Shown here: piece by piece, positions 1 through 5,401 of the stretch
Layout: every line of letters starts with the position of its first letter
How positions within the stretch are numbered: position 1 is the first letter of the stretch
DNA from: Bacteroidota bacterium
GTDB taxonomy: Bacteria > Bacteroidota > Bacteroidia > M30B66
Assembly (NCBI GenBank): GCA_947497195.1
Contig: CANMGM010000174.1
Coordinates: forward strand, 1-5,401
DNA length: 5,401 nt
Direction: 5' to 3'
Made by a program: the position numbers and the translations under genes
The notes under the pieces: model-generated
Told to the model about the DNA's origin: nothing
Database searches by the model: none
The model's input: the letters and a program-made list of their open reading frames with translations, nothing else

Positions 1-342
1 ATCGGATTTATTCTACCCAATCGAGCCGGCTCCGAACCATTGCAATCGTACACAATTTCAATCGATAGCCTTGAAAAAGTGAGCGGGCTCGATTTCTATA
101 ATCAACTTAACGATTTGGTTGAGTGCGAACTCGAGAAGAGTGTATGTATTCCTTGTTGGGAATGGAATGCCGCCAATACCAAGCATGCAACACCTGAGCG
201 GCGCGAAACAAAGGTTGCCGAGAAAAAGCCTGCAAAGCAAAGTGCCGGCAAAAGTGTGCAATGCTCAGGTCGAACCAAGAGCGGCACAAGGTGCAAACGC
301 ACAACGACCGGTTCGAGCGGTAGGTGCTATCAGCACGAGTAA
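1..342 (+). CDS. DNA/RNA non-specific endonuclease (EndoG/NUC1 family), C-terminal part, with Cys/His tail
   Basis: The reading frame is open from the first base, so this is the last 113 residues of a gene whose start and catalytic DRGH motif lie upstream of the window. Residues 3-45 (FILPN..., then SYTISIDSLEKVSGLDF) match the final part of the nuclease domain and align without gaps to residues 252-294 of the second nuclease at 966-2240 (18/43 identical by eye). The family cleaves DNA and RNA with a Mg2+ ion, and bacterial members are commonly exported; export cannot be checked here. After the nuclease domain come a CIPC pair (49-52), a Lys/Arg/Ala-rich linker (about 64-84) and a tail with C88-x9-C98-x10-C109-x2-H112. 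That tail resembles short Cys/His modules that end other Bacteroidota and phage proteins, and zinc binding is inferred. The TTG at 40 is an internal Leu codon, not a start. Confidence 0.85.
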   Translation: MGFILPNRAGSEPLQSYTISIDSLEKVSGLDFYNQLNDLVECELEKSVCIPCWEWNAANTKHATPERRETKVAEKKPAKQSAGKSVQCSGRTKSGTRCKRTTTGSSGRCYQHE

Positions 343-440
343 TACAAAAATTTCAATCGTTAGAAGGTGGCATAAAGCGCTCGCATGCATCTGCCGCGAC
401 TTCAGACCCGGCTTTTAATCCAGAATAAATCAAGACAGGC

Positions 441-466
441 GCATAATTACGTTATGCACTTTATGC
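441..466. repeat. Small inverted repeat GCATAA/TTATGC with an extra right-hand copy
   Basis: GCATAA (441-446) and TTATGC (452-457) form a 6-bp inverted repeat around the 5-base spacer TTACG. A second TTATGC sits at 461-466, 9 bp after the first. The arrangement could be a regulator binding site or a weak hairpin; no T-run follows, so it is not a typical terminator. Arms this short can also occur by chance. Confidence 0.35.
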
Positions 467-484
467 ATTGAAACTTATCCGTTT

Positions 485-504
485 TAAACGTTTATAAACG
501 TTTA
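485..504. repeat. Perfect 20-bp palindrome made of two tandem 10-bp palindromes
   Basis: TAAACGTTTA occurs twice in direct succession. Each copy is its own reverse complement, so the whole 20 bp is also a perfect palindrome. The pattern extends to the left: CGTTT begins at 480, 489 and 499, and another CG sits at 509, giving 9-10-10 bp spacing close to one helical turn. Repeated symmetric sites on one face of the helix are what a dimeric DNA-binding regulator would use, so an operator is a reasonable reading. It lies about 460 bp upstream of the second nuclease start, far for a simple repressor site. The palindrome is seen directly; its role is inferred. Confidence 0.6.
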
Positions 505-921
505 CATACGACTAAGGCTTGGCTGTTTCGTAGCTTCGCCGTATGGGTAGGGGGGATAGGATTCCTACAAAATCAATCAATTCGTGTCAACACAATATTA
601 TTAACAACCGATGTTACTTTTCTTTTCGTATTAAATAAAAGAGGGTGCAAAAGTGCTTTTATGCTTGAAATTAATTCCCCTGTTTCAAGAACAATCTGCT
701 TATAAAGACCGCGAAATTGCAAGAATTAAGCTGATATCGACTTATTCAGGTTCAGATAATACGCATTGTCATAAAACTTCTGATTGACATACCGCTTCAA
801 TTTTGGAATTGACAATTTTTCCTTTCGTATGCTCATGCCTTGCCTTTTTAGTATTCGATTTGCGATTTTCCCGAATGGTAAATTGCAGATGCCTCCTTTT
901 CATTCTTCTATTCCTGTTTTT

Positions 922-954
922 TTTGAATGTATATCACCGAATGGTATTGTTTTG
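922..954 (+). promoter_or_regulatory. Weak Bacteroidota-type promoter candidate for the second nuclease
   Basis: TTTG (922-925) is followed after 21 bases by TTGTTTTG (947-954), which matches the -7 consensus TAnnTTTG except for the A. Transcription would then begin around 960, just before the ATG at 966 and after the alternative ATG at 927. If real, it supports the 966 start. The leader would be very short, and T-rich sequence makes chance matches common here. Confidence 0.3.
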
Positions 955-965
955 TAGTTTCGGTT

Positions 966-2240
966 ATGCACTCTTTCTTAAACACCAGACAATTTTTAGC
1001 ATGTATCGTATTCTTTCTGATTCAGTTATGCTCTCAGGGTCAAAATTATCCTGATTCCATACACGCCTTACAGCAACAGGAGACAGAGTTAAACAATCAA
1101 TTAACAAACCTGCAGGGAGAAATAGAGAAACAGAAATTATCCTTTTGGAGCAATCGCTTAAGAAGTGTGGCATTGCCTGCATTGACTCCGAACGAAACAA
1201 TCGTGCATCATTCACTTTTCAGCTTGGTTTACAGCGAAAAGCACGAGCAGGCCAAATGGGTTGCGCATGTTATTGCCCCCGAGGTTCGTACAGGTAATGC
1301 AGGTAGAAGCAACGATTTCCGCCTTGATCCACTCGTAGAATCAGGCACCTGTACCGACCGTGATTATTTTATGCGCGATACACTCGAGAATGGATCCATA
1401 AAGTATGACGGCTTTGGATTCGACAGAGGACATCTCGCTCCTTCTGCAGATTTCAGATGGTCGTCGAAGGCCTTATCCGAAAGTTTCTACTATTCCAATA
1501 TGTCGCCTCAACGAGCCGAATTTAATCGCGATTCGTGGGCAAAACTCGAGGATCGATTCCGTTCATATGTCGAACGCAATCAATCGGCTCTGTTTGTGAT
1601 AACGGGTCCACTACTACGCGACGGACTTCCCCGTATTGAGCGCGCAGTTTCAAAACCGAGCATTCCAGCTTATTTCTACAAGATTTTGTACGACGAAAAA
1701 CAAGTCTATATGACGGCTTTTTTAATGCCGAATAAACGTTGCGATTTTGCATTTGATTCGTATGCCGTGTCTGTCGACAGTCTTGAACGGCTAACAGGAA
1801 TCGACTTTTTTCCCTTGCTTCCCGACTCGCTAGAAATCAGATTGGAGAATAACAATGATCCCGCTCCATTGCTCACCTTGAAGGAACAGCAGGATGTTAA
1901 ACCGCTGGATCCGACACAACTCGGACGCAACGAATTCAATACCCTTCAGGCTAAATTGTATTCGGGTAAAAATGAAAACATATCTGTATGCGGCACTGTC
2001 GTTAGCACAAAGCGCTCGTCAAAAGGAAATGTGTTTCTCAACCTCGATAAGGCGTTTCCAAACCAGATTTTTACGGTTAGTATTTTCAAAAACAACCTCG
2101 TTAATTTCTCTTATTTGCCCGATGAAGAATTGCTTGGTCAGGTAATCTGTGTGGAGGGTAAGGTGGGCGACTTCAATGGGACGCCTTCTGTAACCGTATC
2201 AAATGAAAAATCAATTCGGATTTTGAGAGGCGAACAATAA
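966..2240 (+). CDS. Exported DNA/RNA non-specific endonuclease with C-terminal OB-fold-like domain
   Basis: This 424-aa protein is a Mg2+-dependent nuclease of the EndoG/Serratia (NUC1) family, expected to degrade DNA and RNA outside the cytoplasm. An upstream ATG at 927 is in frame, but 966 is preferred because it gives a clean signal peptide (hydrophobic core about 10-22, likely cleavage after SQG at about 25). Residues 33-57 look like a short coiled coil. The nuclease domain covers about 80-295: DRGH is at 153-156 with H156 as the expected general base, N187 (in NRDSW) as the expected metal ligand, and E195 eight residues later, the same spacing as N119/E127 in Serratia nuclease. All key residues are present, so it should be active. 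Residues about 319-420 (VCGTVVS, later GQVICVEGKVGDFNGTPSV) have the alternating strand pattern of a nucleic-acid-binding OB fold; that call is by pattern only. It is a paralog of the gene ending at 342. No Shine-Dalgarno is seen. The next gene starts 69 bp downstream and may be co-transcribed. Confidence 0.88.
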   Translation: MHSFLNTRQFLACIVFFLIQLCSQGQNYPDSIHALQQQETELNNQLTNLQGEIEKQKLSFWSNRLRSVALPALTPNETIVHHSLFSLVYSEKHEQAKWVAHVIAPEVRTGNAGRSNDFRLDPLVESGTCTDRDYFMRDTLENGSIKYDGFGFDRGHLAPSADFRWSSKALSESFYYSNMSPQRAEFNRDSWAKLEDRFRSYVERNQSALFVITGPLLRDGLPRIERAVSKPSIPAYFYKILYDEKQVYMTAFLMPNKRCDFAFDSYAVSVDSLERLTGIDFFPLLPDSLEIRLENNNDPAPLLTLKEQQDVKPLDPTQLGRNEFNTLQAKLYSGKNENISVCGTVVSTKRSSKGNVFLNLDKAFPNQIFTVSIFKNNLVNFSYLPDEELLGQVICVEGKVGDFNGTPSVTVSNEKSIRILRGEQ

Positions 2241-2262
2241 ATGTCGGTTGCTTATGAGCATG

Positions 2263-2296
2263 TTTATATGGTAAAATTCAATTAGCAATTATTTTG
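2263..2296 (+). promoter_or_regulatory. Weak promoter candidate upstream of the 537-aa exported protein
   Basis: TTATTTTG (2289-2296) fits TAnnTTTG with one mismatch, and TTTA (2263-2266) lies 22 bases upstream where TTTG would be expected. Transcription would start around 2303, leaving a leader of only a few bases before the ATG at 2310. Both boxes are imperfect, so read-through from the nuclease gene 69 bp upstream is an equally good explanation. Confidence 0.2.
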
Positions 2297-2309
2297 CTTA
2301 ATTTAAGTC

Positions 2310-3923
2310 ATGAGAAAATTTATCTATAGTTCTGTTTGCTTTTGGGTTTGTAGCATCCTTGCGATGGCTCAAGCTGATTTGCGCTGGAGCGATTACATCA
2401 AATCTGCCGATCAGGGTGGTGAGATTCTTGGCAAAGCTTCCGGAAGACTATATTCCGTGATGGTCGAAGACCGCATTCCATATCTGGTTATGTACGATTC
2501 GGATGACCTTTTGCCCGGTTCGTTTTATGAATTGATGCTGGGAAACAAAGCAAAACCCGGTGCGAAGGTCAAAGCCTTTACTTGGGATCAGGTGCGGAAA
2601 CGGCGCGAAAGCGATAAATCTCAAGCTTTCCTATTCGAGAAAGCCTTTCTGCAAAAAGATAAAATTGTTCTTGTTTACTACACATACGAACGTCCGCTGA
2701 AAACATTTTATGCCCAAACATTTGACCTCGAAGGCACGCCACTTCAGGCCCCTGTTGAGCTCGACCGCTTCGAAGAAAAACGTACTTCGGCGATGCATCA
2801 TTTTGGACTTTCGCAGGATTCGTCATCGCTATACCTGTTTCGCCAGCCACGCCTTAAAGGCGAGGAAATGGATCGATGTATCGTTAAGGTTTGGAATGAG
2901 AATTTACAATCTATTCACTCAAAATCGTTTGAGATGCCCTACCGAAACCGCGATTTTATGGTATACGATTATTACCTCACTTCCGATTATCACCTTGTAA
3001 CGCTTGTGCGAATTTATGTTCCTCGCGAGGAACGCGATGCAGGAGGGCCTGCTTATCAGTTTAAAGTGTTGTCGTTCGACTTAAAAGCGGAAGGATTTGT
3101 GGATGTAGAAATGAAGCTTTCAACCATGTTTATCCGCGATGTGAACCTGCGCTTTGATGAACACGAAAATGCCTACTGTGTTGGTACCTACAGCGACGAC
3201 CGTAGGCTTGGCAACCTGCGTGGTACCTTTTACTACAAGCTCGATTACCGCAATGGATCTATCAGCGCTGAGCTCAAGGAAGATTTTTCGAAAGACCTGG
3301 TTTATCAGTTAAACAACAGCGAGTCGAAACGCCGCAGAAACCAAGAGCTGAGGGCGAACATCGAATTGAAAGCTGTTCATGCCAAAGCAGATGGTGGCAG
3401 TTTTGTACTGTTTGAAGAACAATACGTCGAAGCCTATACAACGCGTGGCCCGAATGGAGTGTTTACAACAACATATTATTACAACAACAACGATATTTTA
3501 ATACTTAACCTTGATTCGCTTGGGGAAGTAATCTGGCAGGCAGTTGTTCCGAAGCAGCAGGTTTCTACCAACGATAATGGCTTTTACAATTCGTTTTTTT
3601 CGATGGTTTACAACGGAAATTTATTCATCGTTACAAACGATCATATTAAGAACATTCAGGAGGGGAATTTTGAAACACAGATTGGTCCACAGTTTATTCG
3701 ACGTACATTGCCTGTAGTTATTAAAGTTACACCCGAAGGGAACTATGAAAAAACAGCTTTGATGGTTTACGACCGGAAGCGCGATTTCAGAATAACGTTT
3801 AAAGATGCCGTGCGAATAAGTGAGAATCAGGCTATCGTTTATGGATATAAAAACAGCCGCGGATTTTTTCAGGGCGGAAAATCGTCGTATAAAGTTGGCC
3901 GCATTGCATTCGATTTACATTAG
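2310..3923 (+). CDS. Predicted exported protein of unknown function, 537 aa
   Basis: I do not recognise a characterised family. The N-terminus is a good type I signal peptide: basic MRK, hydrophobic core about 4-19, likely cleavage after AMA at residue 20 leaving QADLRW. There is no lipobox cysteine and no later transmembrane segment, so the product is probably periplasmic or surface-exposed. The mature part is rich in short beta-strand-like stretches ending in polar turns (for example VLVYYTYE, SLYLFRQP, LVTLVRIY, YCVGTYSDD, ILILNLD, IVYGYKN), which suggests a beta-propeller or similar all-beta fold. A conserved-looking core lies at about 363-445 (GSFVLFEEQY, the Tyr/Asn-rich stretch at 386-395, ILILNLDSLGEVIWQ, then NLFIVTNDH), a style common in Bacteroidota hypothetical proteins. 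The C-terminus shows no obvious type IX secretion signal. It starts 69 bp after the nuclease and ends 110 bp before sucC, on the same strand. The ATG at 2310 is chosen because it begins the signal peptide. Confidence 0.85.
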   Translation: MRKFIYSSVCFWVCSILAMAQADLRWSDYIKSADQGGEILGKASGRLYSVMVEDRIPYLVMYDSDDLLPGSFYELMLGNKAKPGAKVKAFTWDQVRKRRESDKSQAFLFEKAFLQKDKIVLVYYTYERPLKTFYAQTFDLEGTPLQAPVELDRFEEKRTSAMHHFGLSQDSSSLYLFRQPRLKGEEMDRCIVKVWNENLQSIHSKSFEMPYRNRDFMVYDYYLTSDYHLVTLVRIYVPREERDAGGPAYQFKVLSFDLKAEGFVDVEMKLSTMFIRDVNLRFDEHENAYCVGTYSDDRRLGNLRGTFYYKLDYRNGSISAELKEDFSKDLVYQLNNSESKRRRNQELRANIELKAVHAKADGGSFVLFEEQYVEAYTTRGPNGVFTTTYYYNNNDILILNLDSLGEVIWQAVVPKQQVSTNDNGFYNSFFSMVYNGNLFIVTNDHIKNIQEGNFETQIGPQFIRRTLPVVIKVTPEGNYEKTALMVYDRKRDFRITFKDAVRISENQAIVYGYKNSRGFFQGGKSSYKVGRIAFDLH

Positions 3924-3984
3924 CCGGTCTTTATCAGGATTTTTCATTTAGGAAAACTTGTTAAAAATAGATTTTCAGAAAGGG

Positions 3985-4015
3985 TTTGCGCGGCAACCGA
4001 AATCAGTTACTTTTG
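3985..4015 (+). promoter_or_regulatory. Consensus Bacteroidota promoter of sucC
   Basis: TTTG (3985-3988), 19 bases, then TACTTTTG (4008-4015): both boxes match the Bacteroidota housekeeping promoter (TTTG / TAnnTTTG) exactly and at a normal spacing. Transcription would start near 4021, giving an A/T-rich leader of about 12 bases before the sucC ATG at 4034 and no Shine-Dalgarno. It separates sucC from the upstream genes and is the clearest regulatory signal in the window. Confidence 0.7.
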
Positions 4016-4033
4016 GGCTCAAATTTTTAAGCG

Positions 4034-5224
4034 ATGAACATCCACGAATACCAGGGTAAAGAAATTTTAAAACGCTTCGGAGTAGGAATTCAGGAAGGAA
4101 TTTTAGCCGAAACGCCCGAACAGGCCGTTGAAGCCGCAAAGAAACTTCAGGAACAAACCGGTACTGGCTGGTGGGTTGTAAAAGCGCAGGTGCATGCCGG
4201 CGGACGTGGTAAAGGCGGCGGAATTAAGCTTGCCAAATCGCTCGAAGATGTGCGTAATCTTACTGAACAGATTATAGGAATGAACCTCGTTACACCGCAA
4301 ACCGGTGCCGAAGGAAAACTCGTTCGCAAGGTGCTCATCGCTCAGGATGTGTATTATCCGGGTGCAGAGCCTGTATCAGAATTTTACATGAGCGTGTTGT
4401 TGAATAGACAAACCGGACGCAACATCATTATGTACACTACCGAAGGCGGAATGGATATTGAGGAAGTTGCGCATACGCATCCCGAAAAAATCCTTCGCGA
4501 AGAAATAGATCCCAAGGTGGGCCTTCAAGGCTTTCAAGCACGCAAAATTGCCTTCAATCTCGGATTAACCGGTGAGGCCAACAAGCAGATGGTGAAATTC
4601 GTATCGGCATTGTACAAGGCATATGTTACCATCGATGCATCGCAATTCGAAATCAATCCGGTGCTTAAAACCTCAGATAGCAAAATTATCGCCGTTGATG
4701 CGAAGGTAAATCTCGATGAAAACGGCTTGTTCCGTCACCCCGATATTGCCGCCATGCGCGATGTGCTCGAAGAAGATCCTACCGAAGTTGAAGCAGCCGA
4801 ACACAATCTGAACTATGTGAAACTAGATGGTAACATTGGCTGCATGGTGAATGGTGCCGGTTTGGCAATGGCCACTATGGATATCATCAAACTGGCGGGT
4901 GGCGATCCTGCTAATTTCCTCGATGTTGGCGGTACTGCCGATGCAGCGCGCGTTGAACAGGCTTTCCGCATCATTTTGAAAGATCCGAATGTGAAAGCCA
5001 TTCTTGTGAATATCTTCGGTGGAATTGTACGCTGCGACCGCGTGGCACAAGGCATCGTGGATGCCTACCGTTCTATCGGCGAAATTAAAGTTCCGATTAT
5101 TGTGCGTCTGCAAGGAACCAATGCCGCTGAAGCAAAGCAAATCATCGACAATTCAGGACTTCAGGTAAAATCGGCAATTCTGCTACAGGAAGCGGCCGAT
5201 AAAGTGAAGGAGGTTTTGGCCTGA
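4034..5224 (+). CDS. sucC: Succinyl-CoA synthetase (succinate-CoA ligase) beta subunit
   Basis: SucC pairs with SucD to interconvert succinyl-CoA and succinate with formation or use of a nucleoside triphosphate, a TCA-cycle step in the cytoplasm. The 396-aa length is close to the family norm (E. coli SucC has 388). The N-terminal ATP-grasp part starts with MNIHEYQGKEIL and holds K50 and the GGRGK nucleotide loop at 56-60. N208 (in EINPV) and D222 (in VDAK) occupy the Mg2+-ligand positions. The C-terminal CoA-ligase domain contains NIGCMVNGAGLAMATMD (267-283), NFLDVGGTADA (294-304) and NIFGGIVRCD (326-335), all intact. Whether it prefers ADP or GDP cannot be told by eye. A consensus promoter lies just upstream. 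sucD does not follow: 68 bp downstream a minus-strand ORF ends, so the alpha subunit must be encoded elsewhere. The start is firm because it matches the usual N-terminus. Confidence 0.98.
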   Translation: MNIHEYQGKEILKRFGVGIQEGILAETPEQAVEAAKKLQEQTGTGWWVVKAQVHAGGRGKGGGIKLAKSLEDVRNLTEQIIGMNLVTPQTGAEGKLVRKVLIAQDVYYPGAEPVSEFYMSVLLNRQTGRNIIMYTTEGGMDIEEVAHTHPEKILREEIDPKVGLQGFQARKIAFNLGLTGEANKQMVKFVSALYKAYVTIDASQFEINPVLKTSDSKIIAVDAKVNLDENGLFRHPDIAAMRDVLEEDPTEVEAAEHNLNYVKLDGNIGCMVNGAGLAMATMDIIKLAGGDPANFLDVGGTADAARVEQAFRIILKDPNVKAILVNIFGGIVRCDRVAQGIVDAYRSIGEIKVPIIVRLQGTNAAEAKQIIDNSGLQVKSAILLQEAADKVKEVLA

Positions 5225-5292
5225 TTAAGTTTCGGTTCTCACGCAACGAATCCATATTCTGGGTTTAAGTGTTTTTTAAATGGATGAATTAT

Positions 5293-5401
5293 TTACGCAT
5301 CCAATAAACGCTTCATGCTGTTATTGATTCGTTCAAATAAATTGCGGGGCAGATAATTTCGCCATGGAACTTCGTTTGTGCTTTCTGAAAAAAGAAGAAT
5401 G
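5293..5401 (-). CDS. C-terminal end of an unidentified minus-strand ORF
   Basis: Read on the minus strand, the frame is open from the window edge to a TAA at 5295-5293, giving 35 residues that include STNEVPWRNYLPRNLFERIN and end SMKRLLDA. The composition is mixed and protein-like (Trp, Pro, Arg and Asn well spread), unlike the low-complexity frames in the intergenic DNA. It would be the 3' end of a gene converging on sucC. The piece is too short to identify, and a chance open frame of this length is possible. A plus-strand ATG at 5364 opens a competing 12-codon frame to the edge but has no upstream promoter. Confidence 0.4.
   Translation of the reverse strand, partial: ILLFSESTNEVPWRNYLPRNLFERINNSMKRLLDA

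Larger units (their letters stand above)
343..965. other. Intergenic region without a convincing gene
   Basis: This is 623 bp between the two nuclease genes. The open frames here are short and do not look like protein. The 83-codon frame from 803 gives a hydrophobic, Phe/Leu/Cys-rich product simply because the strand is T-rich, and it overlaps the signal peptide of the next gene. Visible structure: an inverted repeat at 441-457, a 20-bp palindrome at 485-504, a G-rich patch at 545-560, a 10-bp direct repeat CCGAATGGTA at 871-880 and 937-946, eight consecutive T at 917-924, and a weak promoter-like pair near 922-954. No clear stem plus T-run terminator follows the upstream gene. A decayed gene or an unrecognised small RNA cannot be excluded. 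Confidence 0.6.

Noticed and set aside
370..388. GCAT...ATGC stem with inner GCG/CGC after the first nuclease
   Set aside because: The stem is interrupted by a three-base bulge, and no T-run follows it, so it does not support a terminator call.
119..418. 99-codon plus-strand frame across the end of the first nuclease
   Set aside because: It is a shadow of the nuclease frame, which has clear homology to its paralog. The product is basic and featureless.
645..655. Minus-strand CACTTTTGCACC resembling a Bacteroidota -7 box pointing left
   Set aside because: The first two positions do not fit TAnnTTTG well, no TTTG lies at the right distance, and there is no minus-strand gene to the left within the window.
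635..662. Inverted repeat ATAAAAG / CTTTTAT as a possible terminator of the first nuclease gene
   Set aside because: The stem is only A/T-rich with one G-C pair, the loop is 14 bases, and it lies almost 300 bp after the stop codon.
927..965. Upstream in-frame ATG that would lengthen the second nuclease by 13 residues
   Set aside because: The extension places a Trp/Tyr/Glu segment before an otherwise normal signal peptide, and the candidate -7 box lies downstream of this ATG.
803..1054. 83-codon plus-strand frame encoding a hydrophobic, Phe/Leu-rich peptide
   Set aside because: It overlaps the start of the second nuclease in another frame, and its hydrophobicity follows from T-rich DNA. There is no promoter or start context, and no recognisable motif.
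5281..5303. TGGATG-N11-CATCCA hairpin between sucC and the convergent ORF
   Set aside because: It is a perfect 6-bp stem, but neither strand has a T-run directly after it, and it overlaps the stop codon of the minus-strand ORF. A bidirectional terminator is possible but not supported.
5354..5366. TAATTTCG followed by ATG as a possible promoter and start of a plus-strand gene at the window end
   Set aside because: The box touches the ATG, leaving no room for a transcription start, and no TTTG lies at the right distance upstream.

Overview
This is a 5.4 kb chromosomal segment that most likely comes from a member of the Bacteroidota. Three things point there. SucC reads like the Bacteroidota form. 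A textbook Bacteroidota promoter (TTTG, 19-nt spacer, TACTTTTG) lies just upstream of sucC. The starts lack Shine-Dalgarno sequences, and two of the proteins carry signal peptides. I cannot name a genus. No mobile element, CRISPR array, tRNA or rRNA was seen.

Layout, left to right. (1) 1-342, + strand: the 3' end of a DNA/RNA non-specific endonuclease (EndoG/NUC1 type) with a basic linker and a Cys/Cys/Cys/His tail that looks like a small zinc-binding module. (2) 343-965: a 623-bp stretch without a convincing gene. It holds a perfect 20-bp palindrome in a CGTTT array with roughly 10-bp spacing, a smaller inverted repeat, a G-rich patch and a T-rich run leading to a weak promoter. (3) 966-2240, +: a complete second endonuclease of the same family, with signal peptide, short coiled coil, intact catalytic residues (DRGH, Asn, Glu) and a C-terminal domain that looks like an OB fold. 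(4) 2310-3923, +: a 537-aa predicted exported protein of unknown function. (5) 4034-5224, +: sucC, the beta subunit of succinyl-CoA synthetase. (6) 5293-5401, - strand: the C-terminal end of an unidentified ORF converging on sucC and running off the window.

How the genes relate. The two nucleases are neighbouring paralogs: the last stretch of the nuclease domain is 18/43 identical without gaps. They differ in the accessory module at the C terminus, which would be expected to change how each one engages nucleic acid. The exported protein follows the second nuclease after 69 bp and may share its transcript. sucC has its own strong promoter and is a housekeeping TCA-cycle gene unrelated to the nucleases; sucD is not in the window. 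The most interesting part is the nuclease pair with exchanged C-terminal modules and the palindromic array between them. The rest looks ordinary, and I do not see convincing evidence for a new multi-gene system.
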